A stretch of 64,000 nt of DNA from Mastigias papua (GCA_964019165.1 OZ025269.1:18827687-18891686); one strand, 5' to 3'; numbered from the stretch's first letter, positions 12,125 through 26,097 are shown. Translations and numbers: made by a program. The notes: generated by a model not told the origin, from the letters alone.

Positions 12125-12414
12125 ACTATACCGTAATGGGTGAGTGGCTAAGTGGTTAGGGCGTTTGACTGCTAAGCAAAACATCGATGGTTCGAGCCGA
12201 ACCCTCGGATCATAGTTGGAATGTTCGCCCACTGTCCACCCAGCAGCAAATGGGTACCTGGTGGCAACACTGAGGAAGTTAAAGGCGGCGAGGAAGGAAC
12301 TGGCCACCCTACCTCACTATGCCGGCGGCTCTGGATAAGTGTCCCTCCAACGGGCACTCCCCCAACGTACGGAATCGTACATGGGACTCACCTTTACCTT
12401 TTTACTATACCGTA
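12125..12414 (+). mobile_element. tRNA-derived SINE, second full copy with TSD
   Basis: The body at 12136-12403 is nearly identical to the SINE at 1623-1886: the A-box-like head TGAGTGGCTAAGTGGTTAGG, B box GGTTCGAGCC, and a shared central part. It is bounded by the perfect 11-base direct repeat ACTATACCGTA at 12125-12135 and 12404-12414. The high similarity between the two copies suggests relatively recent activity. Confidence 0.94.
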
Positions 12415-15063
12415 GTTTCTTTGGTATTGGACCTGCTTGCCACAAACTGCAAGGAAATGTCGATGGGACAGCAATGTTACAAATATCTTTCGTTTATCTC
12501 CTTTGGTAGTAGATGTGGTCCCTAATATCGTAAATAGAAGGTCACGTTAATATCTTGAATCACTTCTGTTTGCTGCCTGGTTGCATCCTCTATCTTAAGA
12601 AGGATTGTAGGAGGAATTTGTACTCACTCATAGAGAGCAATGCCTTGCTCTAAGCATGCCCTTTGTAAATAGTAACTATTTTCATTTCTATTTAACCTCT
12701 AAGAAATACACATGAGTCATATCAGAACATTTGTGAGGTAAGAAGCAGAAAAATTGTATCAAATAAAGCAGGTATGAATGAAAGTCGCTGACAGCTTTTT
12801 CAACTGACACCCTTAAGGCCAACAATTATTGGCAGAGCCGGGATGTCATTTCACCTATCTGTTGTGGAGTCTGTTTGTATCCATGCAAATCAATTAAGGA
12901 TCATAAAAACTGAGGGAGTTCGTTTTCACATTCGGATTTATTCTCCTTGGCTAGTCTACTCTCGCAGCATCGATCTGGACTGCTCTGAAAGGCCTTTTGA
13001 ATGTATTTGCATTGTTCTCTTCAAGCGCAGAATAGTGTGCTTACCATATTAATCAAATCGAATTATATGACTTGCAGCAATATAATCATTTCACATCAGA
13101 CCATTTCAAAACTAGTTTACGTTTGATTAGAAGCTGGCTCATTATTGCTACACTCTATAAAAAAAGAGAACTTTCCTGTATTAATTTCTGGTGCACTATA
13201 GACAATCGTACTTATCTGTGTTGATTGAAAGTTCCATCATACCTAATCGTAAGGAAGATTTGTCACTGTATATTTCACCGAACATATGGAAATTGGGCGG
13301 AGCCCTTAAGAAACGTCCTCTAGCAATGCTTTTTATTTTCACTTTTAAATGTGAACGACACCTGTTTTTTACAAAGTAATTTGAATTGACATTGATTAGT
13401 GACTGTTGCTGATATTACAACTGATATTTCAAATCAAAATAGCCTTTGTTACAAAGGTCATATAGGCCCACTATGATAAGTTAAATGGTTTTATCGTTAC
13501 ACTTAATTACCGTGTATCACTGCTTAAAGAACATGTTATCGCTACACAAATGGGTTATCGCTGCTCATTGAAATTGGACATGTTTCTAACAGTTCTAATA
13601 AAATGAGAACAAGGATCATGGGAAGAGGAGCACAGAGGCCAAAGAGAGAGATGATAGGAGAGAGCACGGGGGGGGGGGAGGGATGCAAGTGAAGAATCTC
13701 TTTTGTTCTTGCAAGTCTGTGGGCTACACTCAGCTGATTGGTAACTGGATACCACAGTCTTACGGCAAAAGATCAGTTCCTCTTTTTGATGTTGACTATA
13801 CGTAGCAGCATTTTGGCGATGTCTCTCCCCGATCTTTCATTGCTAAACCCTTTTATTTCAGCATTCTCTACTACAATTCCATATCCTTCCTTTCTCCAGA
13901 ACGCCACTACTCATGACTGGACAATAGCTACATTGCACTCTGTTACACCTCTTTGTTGTAAGGAACTTGGGCCAATGCCTAGTAGTAGAGATTTCCTAAT
14001 ATCTGGCCTCATTCTAGTTCTAAAGTTTCTTTAATGTTTCTTAGTTAACTGAAAAAGATTCTAGTGAAAATGAATGCAAGCCGTAAGGCACTGTCTTTTT
14101 TAGTGCCCAGAAGGCTTAGCTTAGCAACTTCTAAATACATAAAATATACTGAAGTGGATACTTGTTGAATCAGTGGAGGAAAAATGTGCCCCCAAACTGC
14201 GAAAGAAAGCACAGTGATTGTAAGATTTTTTGTTTCCTCCCTTGTAGTTCTAAAAGTTTCATAAACTTTAAGGCATCTAGTACTAGGCAGTGGCGTGACC
14301 AACATAGGTTGAGGATAGTTCAAAGCCTTAAAGGCTCCAAGCTTTCGAAGCCCCCTAATAGGCCCTTCAGAGGTCTTCTAGGAACAGTTTTTAACATTTG
14401 TTGATCTGAAACGATATTTATTTGGTAAGCCGACACTCCTGAGTTTACAGGTTACTTATATCTTCTTTTCTCCCTCATTGATCAAGATATTTATTTGTTA
14501 TTTGTCTGGATTGGGGAAAATTTAAAGCATGAAAAGCCCCCAAGCAAAACATCCATGAGGATCCCAAACCGTTCTGTTATGCCACACGTACTAGGTCTCT
14601 TATATACTGGTTTCTCATAAAAAGAATAGTGCTGAGTAGTAGCTCCTTTTATCATTTTCGGGGATTTCATTTACTATAGAAATGGTCAATTAACTATTTC
14701 TAACTTGCCATTTGGAAATTGCTATTCATTCCTTCTTTCTTTCGCATTAGATCTCTCTTTCATCTTGTGCCTATAGTGCAGTTGTCGTTGGTTGAAGGTA
14801 CCAGTAAGTAACTTAGTCAGCAAGAAAATGATGATTTCGTTTAAAAATTCTATGTGACGAGGTCATATCTGGGGACTGGGAGCTGAAAACGTGGTTTAGT
14901 GACGTACGGGGACCCACCATGTACTGGGCCTGACGTAAGCGAAGTTTTTTTGCGGAAAGGAAGTGGTGGCTGGTGTTTTGTCAGCAGTCTTCTGTGGAGG
15001 ACAATTCAACTCATGTTCATTAGTACATAAAAAGCGCTATTTAGTATTTAGTGAATTTCAGCA
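12415..15063. other. intergenic, no gene recognised
   Basis: Several 60-98-residue open frames occur (for example 13738-14034) but none has a recognisable domain or splice partner. A 10-G homopolymer lies near 13668-13678. Text near 14285-14370 (AGTGGCGTGACCAACAT, then C-rich) resembles one end of a transposable element. Nothing else can be supported. Confidence 0.4.
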
Positions 15064-18000
15064 ATGGCTACCACTGTTGCCAACAAAAATACAATTATTG
15101 TTCGAAATTTACCCCAAGGTGCAGAATTTGGAATTGATTATAACTCCTGGTATATCGGCCCAAGGTTTTGTGGAATAACGGAAATACCTAGTGGTTTTCA
15201 CTTCATTTTTACGAGCTCTGTTGACAAGGAGGAACAGCATTCACCAAGGAACGGTCAGTTCTTAGTGTTTTCTAAAGACGGGGAATCTGATAGTCACCTT
15301 TATCAAACATCCTGGGATGAAAGAAGTGAAGAACTAGTGGCTCTTACAACGTCTCTAAGCTGTATATCAGGTTTGATTATACAATGCAATCTTCGTGGAA
15401 AAGTTGGACGTGCTTAGAGTATCAGTAATTTTTACATTTTTATATAATGACCAACTTAGTTCATACGACGTTTTACTTTCAAAGTCTGGAAGGTGTACTA
15501 TGCGTGTTTTCCGACTTAAATTTATGTGCATTGAAATTTTCAAAACTCTGAACAAACTAAACCCTTCCTTCATGCAAGACATTTTCAAAGTGAAATCTTC
15601 TAGTTACTCATTAAGAGGAACCAACAATTTACAACATTATAGACCAAATCAAGTCACCTTTGGTTCAAATAGCCTCCGATCCCTAGGCCCACAAGTGTGG
15701 AATGGACTGTCAAATGATATGAAGTCGGCAGAAAATCTAAATATGTTTAAAAATATGCTAAAAAAGTGGGAGGGCCCTAGAACTGTAAATGCAGCGTATG
15801 TAAATGTATATATAGAAATTAGTATCTTTTCATTTAGACTGCAAATAAAATTCAAAAATATTTTTTTTCTTTATTTATGATTACTTAGTTATCGATTTAG
15901 ATTAGTTTACGTGTATATATATGTATATTTGTAACCTAGAAATAAAATCGATGTAAAATAATTTCACACACACACATACATGACCTTTAATTTTATTACA
16001 GTAGAGACAACAACCCCGTAGCCCACACTGCAGAGATCGGCAACTGCACACTCGAGATTTTTTGTTGCAAATGATAGTGTACCCCCAGAAATGGGTGTGG
16101 TAGGGTGTTGAAAGGTGACAGGGCATGGTGTATTTAGTTAATTTGAATATTTTCTAACTATCATAACGATATTAATACAGTAAAAATTGCTCTACTGATG
16201 TGTATGCTGTTCGGTACAGAACCTTTCAAGGTGAGAAAAACAGAAAATAAATAAACTAGTTATACTTTCTAAGTCAAAATCAAGCAGGCACTGCAAGTGC
16301 ACACCTGAGATCAAGTGCACAATTACACACCTTACCTTTTGTTTGTGCACACTTGAGATCTCATCTGAAAGACCATATTCTGCAGTTAGGCATAGCCAGG
16401 CCTGTGTTTCAGGGGTGAAACAATTGTCTTGGGAAATCCTGTGGCTCAGAACCTGAGAGCATTTTTCAAATTCTGATATTATCTCAATTAATTGTCAGAA
16501 ACAAATAGATAAATGTGTGCACAAGGAAGGAATGAATTGTCTTTTATAGGTCGAAATAGAGATCAACCAGCCTTCAGGAGATATCTCCTTAGCTACAAAA
16601 TAAAGCAATAATAGAAACTGTAGAAAAATTTCCAGAGGTGTCAAAACACTACCAGCCTGTTGTCCAGGGGTGACACCTTTTAATGTCACAACCTTTTATA
16701 TACAATTTGATATATCATATATTTTTAGATTGGAGCTCAAAGCTTACTTTCTTATAAATAATTATGTGCAATGGTCTTGAAATATGAGTGAATTGTCTTT
16801 ATAAGTACCAGATCCTGTTATTTCAACTTGACTTACTAGAAGCAGAATCAAAACAGCTATAAGTCCTTAGAAAATAACTCCTTAGATCTTAGAACTATGT
16901 TACAGATACAGTGCGGCTCATGGGTCAAAGAGCATGGGTAAAATTGCCAATAGAATTAAAAGCTTCCAGCTCTTTGATAGTTTTTTGAAAATATCTGAAG
17001 TCAGAGAAATGCTGACACTGCCAATGTAGGATCTGCAAGACTTTTATTTATGGGTTAGGGTATTTATAATTTTCATATTTTTCTTTTCCTTTCTCTTTTT
17101 TATCTTATAGATAGTTGGCATAAATTAGCTATAGTAGCTACTATACAAAGCCAACTTTTAATTAAAGAGTTAAAAATAATAATAATAATAACAATAGAAG
17201 CAAGTCTTTTATCTTTAGCAGTATGCTTATCAAAGCAAAAATTGTAGTTCTTGAGTGTTTTACAAAGACAGTTTGCTAAATTGTCAGATAGTTTTAATTG
17301 TGCTGCTCACTCACACTGTTGATCACTTGCCCATAATTTCTTAATGTGAAAGCCCTGTGTGCACTTGTGAAATGTCATTGAAACTGACATTCTCTACAGT
17401 TCTGATAAAACATTACATCTTTCAGATTTTCTAGTCACTGTTTATTGTCTGTTACATTCTTCTCACTTTTTTCCTTTTTAATATCATCTAACTTGTTGCA
17501 CACTGTTTCATGCAACAGAAATCACTTGGAAAAGTACTATCTTCCCATTAATTATTGCTATTTCTTTATCATCTTTCCTAAGATAGAAAATGATGCTAGA
17601 TATCTTTCTCCATACCCTTGTGATGAGAAGTACCAAACCTGGAAGAGATTAACATCCTTTATCACAAAAGAAACAGTGAAGCGTGTCTGTCCTCTCTGTC
17701 ATCGGATATCCCAATCAACTCAAGTTGACTGTACTGCAGAACTGGAAAAGAGGGAAAGGAAGAAACTTGGCATTGAAGAAAGTAAGGATGAATATTTCAA
17801 TCATGTAAAAATCAGATTCACAGCTATGCCAGAGCAGAAGTTCCCTGATGGTGCAAAACCAGAGGAAATTACTAAGTACAGCTTGGATTATAGCTTTGCT
17901 TTGGAATGTATGCTTGAGAAGATGGATACAAATAATGGTAAGTGTCTTAATCTTATTTTGTTCTCTTTTGATATTGTTATTCATGTTAGAACTGTTCTTT

Positions 18001-21000
18001 TGTGATGCAAACATTTTGGTGTTTTCAAATTCTACTAATTCAGAGCATCTTTGTCTAGTATGATATCAATAGAAGATTGTCATTCAGGGAAATTTTTCCT
18101 TAATTTGTAACATATATATGACTACCATCTTAAACTGGTACCAATCTTGTATTCCAATTTGGCAAGGGAAGATTACTGTAAAAGTTGTTTTAGGCTCTCT
18201 TATTTGAGAAGAAAGGTTTTCTGTCTGCATAATTATCAAGGAATATTGATATGGAATGAGGATTGTACTCTTTCCTAAGCATGCAATCCATTAGTTTCTT
18301 TTTCCCTTTTATTTTCTTGCCATGATGCTCATTTTTATTTTGTTTTGAAGCTGAGTATGAGCTACTGGGTGAAATCCAATTTGCATTTGTCTGTTTCATA
18401 TTAGGCCAAGGTTTGTGACTATTTTCACCATTAAATATATTCATACTAATACTGAGGATATTACCATTTATAGTCGTGGCATTTGATGTAAACCAGGCTT
18501 TTTAAGTTAATAAATTAGTAAGAGGCTTTTAGTACCAATATGTGACCAGAAGAGGTCAACAGATGGGAACTTTAAAACTAGGCCTTGTTCTCAGTTCCTT
18601 GTAGCAAATGTGTAGAGTCAAAAATGGAATGCAGAGAAAGACAACAAGAAGGTCATTTAAGTGTGCTCTGCTATTTTCATTTTATATATTCATTTGTTTA
18701 TATACAAATTAATGTGTAAATTGATATTCTGGCTAAGGTTTAAAAGGGGAACACTTTTAGCTAATATCTCATGAACAAAATTGCAAAATTAGTTAGATGT
18801 ACACAGATCTGGATATTAATTTCAGGCCTCACAGGTAAAATAATAAATCATGAGAAGTATGAAATGCATAGAGTTTTTTAATTGGTATAAAATATGATGA
18901 CTAAGTGTAGACTAGCATAAATTTTCAGATCAAAAAGCTATTTTTATCCATATTTTGATCCTTAATGAGAGTGGCAGAATAGCAACAACAAAAACTATGA
19001 TTTGCATGTTATATACCAATCTCATGGTTATGTTCAGATTCTCCTGTTCTTTAGCCTACAGCTCCCCCTTATTAATGAAGATTTAATTTTGATTAATTTG
19101 TTGACAATACACCAATTGGGTAGCAGAGAATAGTAGCAAATGTTTGAAGAAGATGCTTGAAATAGCATGAATTCCAGGAGACTATGAGCTTAAAAGTTGG
19201 CACAAAATGGCATAAATTCATAAAAGAATCCATTAATTTTGGCTGGGAGGCCTGATGGTTACTAGCTGCCCTGTCCTGTAATCTTATCTTATGTAGCTTG
19301 ATTTTATGGAAGCTCATCAGTGACATTCAGGGAGCTGAATAAACCATGGCTGCTTGGTTGGCCTTCAAATATGCTCACCACTTTGATACTAGAGCTAGGC
19401 TATCTGGTAAACGACTGAGGAGACTTTCTGACTTTTTCCAGTTCAGTACTGTTGATATTTGATAACTTTCCTGCTCAATAGCTGAAACAGTTGCTACATC
19501 AATTTTATTTTTAATTACCCTCATTTTCCTCTCCTGTAGAAAAACTATACAACTGATAACTCAAAAAGTAGATAACTCAAACAAATTTGGACTTTTCATG
19601 AGCTGTAGCATATCCAGTGTACTTACATGTTTTATTCATGGCATGGAGCATTTGATAGTGTACCTAGGTAGAAAACACGGCCTTTGAATTTATGGTGACT
19701 TATCAATATAATTAAGGATTGTTCTATATAGCAAGCATAACATTTCTCAATTATATACATTCTTTCTTACCAACAGTGTTTGATGCATTTGAACATTGGA
19801 AAACTTTGATTCGATTGAGTTGCAAATGTGACGATGCCCTGAACGCAAGACCAACATTCTTTATCAACTTTTTGGGTATGGTTAAAGCTCATTTGTTTCT
19901 TTGATAAAAAATATCCCTGGTCTACTTGCCGGTTGTTTAGCTTGAATGGGCTCATGGTTTTCTTTGTACTGAACAAAGAGCTTTCTTTCAACTGAACCAA
20001 AGGAGGTCAAAGCAATTCTTCACAAGATCAGCTAGGGGAACTTTACTAGGTATTCATTCATTTCGTGGAATGCTCACCTAAAAGCTCAGTTTTTCACTTG
20101 AAAGCTTCTTGATTTAAGAGTTCATTTGTGTACCTCATAAAGTAGCATTCCTTTATGCAAAAAAGAATATCTTACTGATTTTACGTTTTTATAAGAGAGC
20201 ATGGACCAGAAACCAGATTATTACAATATACCTTAATATATTTCCGCACCTTATTACAAAAAAAGAATGGCGTACTATTTTTAAGGCGGCGGAAATTTAC
20301 GCGATCACTAATTAACGCGAACGGACGAAGATGCTTTTTTAAATGTGCTTTAATTAACGCGGTTTAAGGATGCTCTACTTTTTATATAGTATTTAATTAG
20401 TGTGGATTACTGTTTGTGAAGCTTCAACTGCAGTGATTTTTCGTAAGTTGAAAGGTGTGTTCTCCAAAGGAAAAGAAAGGGAAATCAAAAGCTTAGATAT
20501 TCCATAAGCTATATATTACAAGCATACTAAAGGTGCCTATTCCTATTAAGGTGTCGGTTGTATAAGACTCGTGCAAAAAGGTGTGATTTTAGCTGACAGA
20601 ATGAAGAGATAGAATACCCGATCACAGGGGACTATGTTGATAAATCAAAGAATGTTCTAGAAGACCTAGGGTTAGAGGAAGAAGATGATTGTAAAGAACT
20701 CAAGCCTGTAGAAGAAGACAACGCCATTCAAATGTGCGAGTGACTTTTGCGTGTTTATTTTATTTGTTTTTTCCTTCATTCCACAAACGTGCCTGCAAAA
20801 ATTAAAAATTATTTCAAATTAGCCAGGGATTATTTTCATCATGCATTAATTAATAGGCGGTAGAATTTACGCGCGGCACAATTTAACGCGGTTTTAAGTA
20901 ACACGGATTTTTCAATTCCGTGCTGATTATGTACCGTTTTAATTTCATGTAATAAGGTATTTGTTATTGATGCAAAACTGCTTAAGTACTTTTTGCTGTT

Positions 21001-21408
21001 TCTTCCTTGGGGCCTCTCTTCTTTCTCCTTGGTGTCTGACAAGTGACCATCAATTTCAGCATGCCCTTTCCATATATTTATTTCACTAGCATGTCACTTG
21101 ATTCTTTTCCTCAAGAGGGGATCCAGAAATCTTAGATGCATGAGTTTGAAGCAAGCATATAGTTATTTGCATTGGAAAGTTGTCCTTTCATTTTGCAGAT
21201 ATTATTGAATTCCAAATTAAAGAAATTCCGGAGGATTTCTTCGTTGATATTGTAGCTGAGCAGAATTTTTTAGTCAAAACTTTTCAAGTAAGTCTGCTTC
21301 GGATTTCTGGAACTTGAGTTGAATGTTTTAGTATTATTATTTTTTCCATCATCTTCATTATAGTTATCATCAATCATCATCGTCAGTTAATCAATCGATC
21401 AATCAATC

Positions 21409-21442
<34 letters not shown>

Positions 21443-22497
21443 CTGCATCATTGTCATCAACATTACTTCAGTCATGTGTCATCATCAATTATTTAATATC
21501 TGCACAATCACTGCCACCATCAGAATCTTCATAAGAAGCTATCGCCATGGATTAATATCAGAATGATAATTAGAGACCCAAAGAATGTGTTTATGCAATT
21601 AGAAAATATAGACTGTGTGGTGAAAAATTATATCATTGGTACTTTATTTGAATAAGTTCTCATGTCGTTGAAAATAGTGCAATTGGGTTTGTAATTAGAT
21701 GGTAAATTTATTATGAAGGGTGTGTATTCTATATTGACCCTTTTTATCAGCAAATCAAAATGCATTTTATTCTTGAATCTTTTGATCACTCAGTCAAAAT
21801 ATATTTCAAATTTTTCCATCCATCATTTAGACTACATTTCACTTTTAGTCTTGAGAATAAGCGAATCAAAGTATATTCTAACCCTATAGAAAATTATTAT
21901 GCCTGGGTTCATTTCTGATCCAGAGGATAAATCCTAAAGTTATGCATATGTTTGGAAGAAATGCTGGTTGATTTTCAACAACTTTAGGTATTTCACGTAA
22001 ACGAAAAATTCGAGGCTGAAAAGTCTGGGAGAATATATTAATATGTGTTTGATCATCTTCATATCAGATGTCGAAAACTTATCTATTTTTAGCTTTTATG
22101 TTTCTGATAACTCTAATCGACACATATTAATATGTATGCATTTCTGAGTGTTTTACCATATTGATCAATTGACCATCCTTTATGACCGTTCATATATTAT
22201 TACATCCATGCAGTACTACTGGTAAAACATAAGTTGAAGTTTGATTCGAACATGACTGTCAACACGCTTCGAAATCCCCTTTTTGCATACACCATGACAA
22301 ATACCCACTATGCTTTTTTGACTGATAGATACATGTTCTTTTAGATCCTGTTTTCTACTGTAAGAGATGCAGAGAAACTTGATAGAAGGCTTATTCAGAA
22401 AATTGAGCATTTGAGAGAGTTCTTGACGCAAACATTCGATTGGGATTTCGATTTTGAAGATGACGATGATTTGCCGGTTGTTGTTGATGCAACTTAA
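15064..22497 (+). CDS. AAR2: AAR2 splicing factor (U5 snRNP assembly), 6 exons, 352 aa
   Basis: Exons: 15064-15370, 17587-17937, 18351-18410, 19777-19875, 21199-21287, 22345-22497. The 1059 coding bases close exactly at TAA. The start ATGG has a good context. AAR2 binds the RNase H-like and Jab1/MPN domains of PRP8 and holds U5 snRNP in an assembly state until BRR2 replaces it. The N-terminal domain shows GAEFGIDYNSW, the family signature, near residues 19-29. The helical C-terminal domain includes PYPCDEKYQTWKRLTSFI, FAFVCFILGQ, FDAFEHWKTLIRL and IPEDFFVDIV, in the same order as in human AAR2. The 60-base exon 3 is required to restore the FAFVCF block. Length is slightly below the human protein (384 aa). 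The acidic C-terminus ends DDDDLPVVVDAT. Expected to be a single-copy housekeeping gene; no regulatory site was identified. Confidence 0.96.
15440..15950 (+). mobile_element. LINE 3' fragment (C-terminus of reverse-transcriptase ORF) in AAR2 intron 1
   Basis: An open frame at about 15448-15780 encodes the typical extreme C-terminus of a non-LTR retrotransposon polyprotein. Diagnostic pieces are CIEIFKTLNKLNPSFM, then TFGSNSLRSLGPQVWNGL and the closing FKNMLKKWEGP. Upstream endonuclease and reverse-transcriptase domains are absent, so this is a 5'-truncated copy. An AATAAAAT string near 15941 marks the probable 3' end. Confidence 0.8.
16880..17195 (+). mobile_element. second LINE 3' relic with AAT-repeat tail
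   Basis: Around 16905-17025 the translation reads GSKSMGKIANRIKS and FDSFLKISEV, resembling the C-terminal end of another LINE family. It is followed by an inverted pair GTTGGC / GCCAAC (17113-17160) and a short (AAT)n tail near 17172-17190. It is strongly decayed and lies in AAR2 intron 1. Confidence 0.5.
20248..20958 (+). mobile_element. 711-bp element with ACCTTATTACA termini in AAR2 intron 4
   Basis: The ends ACCTTATTACA (20248-20258) and TGTAATAAGGT (20948-20958) are an exact 11-base inverted pair. Just inside both ends are GGCGG and several AATTAACGCG / TTTAACGCGG motifs. The interior (about 20625-20743) contains an open, very acidic peptide with EDLGLEEEDDCKEL and a TGA stop, possibly the tail of a transposase-derived ORF. 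No target-site duplication is clear. The transposon class is not identified. Confidence 0.5.
21389..21441 (+). repeat. (TCAA)n microsatellite
   Basis: TCAA/TCAT repeat about 100 bases past the donor of AAR2 exon 5, in intron 5. Confidence 0.95.
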
Positions 22498-24724
22498 GAC
22501 ATTATTGATGTATCCCTGTGAATTGGTAAGAGAAATTTATCTGTCACCAGCTTTATCAACTACATCAAAACATCTGCTTGTTTTGTTTATGATTTAGCTC
22601 CTTGTACTGCATGGCATAGAGAAAGAGAGACATCTTCTAAGTCAGTCTCCACCTTACTTTTGAATAGTCTTTTACTCTACTACTGTTGATGCCTAGTGTC
22701 TTGTTGCAAAAGAATGCTATTTTGCTCCAGTTCAACGATAATTTAGTATTGGGTATGCAGAACACTTATTTTTGCTGTGCCACATACTCGATGACATCCA
22801 AATAACGGTACTTTCTTTAATTTGTTGTTTTTCACAACTGGTTGTTCCAGTGACCAGTCGTACAAGCAGCGCCAATATGTTTATGCTGCTTGCCATATGC
22901 TTGAACTAGTAGTATGAGTGGTCCTGCCAAGTTCTGAATTCAGTCACAAAGCTACTCTCTAGATAGAAATGAATAGAAAACATCCGTTTGCCATAACGCA
23001 TTTGCTTTGCCACTCTGATTCTCGCTTTTTCTCGTCCTACTTTCTGATTCTTATACTTGTATTTTTTGTTTTGTATGCTGGCAATTGCTCTTGGTAGATC
23101 AATCATTTCTTAAGTATTGTTTCATGTTTTTGCTTTACTGTCTCTTAAGTTCTTTTTTTCTCTAACACTTCAACTTGGATAGTGTGGCGGCCTGTATATA
23201 TCATTGCCTCGACTAGTCATAGACGGAGTAGCTGTACGGTGTTATTACCTTCTCTTTCTGTGACATTATCTGGTGTCACTCCTCTTTGATTACAAGAGAT
23301 TTCTGGATTAAAGTTTGGATAGGCGTTATATGTGATAGAAATCAAAGTTCGGAGTGATGTCATTTATAATCCAGGCTTGTTTTCTTTGACTTTTAAACAT
23401 CCTATTTGAATCTAGAGGACCAACTTGAAATTTCAATTTTGCGAACTTTGTAATTCAAGCATGAAATTTCTTTTAAATCATATGAAGGTGCCTGGTAAAT
23501 TGCTATGACGTAATCTAAGTAATTTATTTTCGTTCGGTTTTTTGGACGACCTATGAAACAACCTCAGGCAGTCGAATTCGAGTGTTTGGACATCTGCAGT
23601 GCCATAAAGCCCCGTGCTTTGAGAGTATTATATATATCACTATCCAAAGCTCTGTGCTGTTGTTAGAGGTTGTTAGAGTCAAATTGAAAAATCTCCGCGC
23701 TCTACAAAATATTACGATTAGCATAATCTCTATCTATTTTCTCTGCATCTAGTGTAAGTATGAGACGGGGAAATTTTTAGTGCGAGTGTCCTTCTATGAA
23801 GTGACCGCAAGGCTAGATTGATATTCAAATATTTCAAAAGGGAGAATTGGATTATAGGGAATTAAAAGTTTTACAATAAATTTTGTTTTTGCTTTGTTTT
23901 TGTTAGCTCTGTTCTACTCCATGTGTTGTTTCTTCAGCACAGTTTGGTTATTGTCGCAGGTATTTAGAGACATCTTTGCAACTTTAAATGGATCATGTTG
24001 TTAATAGAATTGATAACTTTGCATTTTTAGTAGCGTGGATGATTATGTGAACTTTCGAATAATTTCTATCTCGTTGAATAATTTGATCTGCCCGCGCTGC
24101 CGTAAGATTTTATAGCCTCATCGTTCATATATTTATTCCTCAATGCACTGGCCTTGCACCTCATGCTTATCGCTGTTCTTTGTCACATACGCTGGGAATG
24201 TCAGAACATATGTTTGAAAATGTCAGGACTCCCAACGTTTTGGCACAAAAATCAAATAGGTCTGTTTGCTACATTGCAAATGACTTTTTGATTTGAAATT
24301 TATAGGCATGCAGTATCAGCCTGCAAAGTTATTGTCATGTTACGAAAGATTGCCTTCTGTGAGCTTTGCTTCTCTTTTTTCACGACTGACTTTGAGCTAT
24401 GTCATAAAAGCCTCTTCGCAAGTTTCAAATACGCAATTTGGAAAATAATATTTCTTGTTTGTTTTGTTTCATGTACAAATCTAGTGACAGTTTTTGAAAG
24501 GATTTTTTTCAAATGAGCATGTATATGCACAAGACAATTACTGAACTTAGTCAGGAAATTTAATAAAATTATGTGTAGGAAAATAAACACGTTTTGTTGT
24601 TTAGGAAACAAGTTTATAAGAAACGTGAGGCTCACATCAGCCAAAAATTAAGAGACGTTTAAGAAACACAAGCAGGCTGAGTTTCAAAAGTAAACTTGAA
24701 AAATCTGTTTTTGCGCGAAATTTT
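22498..24724. other. intergenic, no gene recognised
   Basis: The 3' flank of AAR2 and beyond. No exon-like frame or known RNA was recognised. Confidence 0.4.
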
Positions 24725-24994
24725 TTAGGGAGCGGTCATTATTTATGACCGGGGTGGGGGACTGCAGTAAAAGTTCTTTGTGCCCTCAAAAAAATTTTAC
24801 CCCACCATTTCAGCAAGTCAAATTTTCTTTACCCCACCGAAGGAAAATAGTAAAACAAAGGTGCATTTACGCCTAAATATGGTATATGTTTTTACATTAT
24901 TCTTCTACCCCACCTAACACAGCTTATTTTTTCAGTTACCCCACCATTATATCTTCAGTCCCCACCCCGGTCATAAATAATGACCGGCCCCTTA
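24725..24994 (+). mobile_element. TTA-flanked MITE, copy 1
   Basis: The 264-bp element at 24728-24991 starts GGGAGCGGTCATTATTTA and ends with its near-perfect inverse, TAAATAATGACCGGCCCC. It is flanked by TTA on both sides (24725-24727, 24992-24994). The interior repeats TACCCCACC blocks. A TTA duplication is typical of PIF/Harbinger-type elements. A close copy lies at 26101-26382. Confidence 0.88.
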
Positions 24995-26097
24995 GTAAAC
25001 TGGAAAGAAAATACGAACAACACCCATCTCTCAAATGGTTTGAACTACAAATCCTATTCCTTGTCACACAGTTGCCTTGTTGTTTTTTATGAAATTTCAA
25101 GAAATTTAAGAAACACTTAAGAATCATGTATGGCTGGATTTGACAAATGTTTGAGAAACATCCAAGCTAAAGGGAACAAAGTTTTTTTATAAAAAGACTT
25201 GTATTTAACATCCACAATTGAGTAGTCAAGCATGAAGATTGCGCAGAAAACGGACATATTTTGTTGCGTACTGAAAGCACTTGTTTCGTTCGCAGGCTAG
25301 TATGCAGATAAGTGCAAAGAAGGTAGACAGGCAGATGAAGAAGTAAGAACCGTTTTCGTCGGTGCTCCATCTTAATGGTTGGATTCTTCTCCCACCAAAG
25401 TTGATGTTTCGCTAGAGTTGCGCGTTTTATTGCTCTTGCGTCCGTTCCTGCCGTCTAAGCCACTGTGGAGTTAGTGGTTTCAAAACAAGACGGATAGGTT
25501 CCGTTCAATTTCTACCTAAGTGGCGATTCGAACTACTTACACCCATGGGCGAACTAACTTCAGCCGTTTAGGAAGAACATGCCTTTTAATTCTGAGTCCT
25601 TTCTTCTTTATGTTTTTCTTTTTTTTATATATTGGATCTTTAAGTAATTCACACCTGTAAATTAGGTTAGTTGTATTTTTAAGCAGGGCACATTTCAAAC
25701 CATTTTATTTATATTTACCGAATACACCCTGTTGAAATAGATCAGAGTTAAATGAAAATGAAAAAACTATAATCCATTTATTTACTTAGCGAATAATTTT
25801 TAGTTGAGGAGCACTTTTAATACCTATATGTGAGAAAATAATTTTTCTGAGTGAGCGAAAGTTTACGAAATGAGATTTGAAATAAGGCCCAGGTGTTAAG
25901 GCGCATTTCAGTTGTGTCGAACTCAATTATTATATTCGACACATACAAAATACGGCGTTTGACTTGATTAAATATCGTTGTTGTATTACGGTTGACTTCA
26001 ATGATTAAATGCGACAGATTTGGTCGAATTTAATCAGGGAATACGACTCGATTATATTTTTGTGTCTAACGCCATATTTTACATATGTCGAATGAAA

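Noticed and set aside
15395..15880. Separate protein-coding gene in AAR2 intron 1
   Set aside because: The sequence is the C-terminal end of a LINE polyprotein without upstream domains.
18190..18444. Minus-strand 84-residue protein
   Set aside because: It overlaps the 60-base AAR2 exon 3, whose plus-strand translation is needed for the conserved FAFVCF block.
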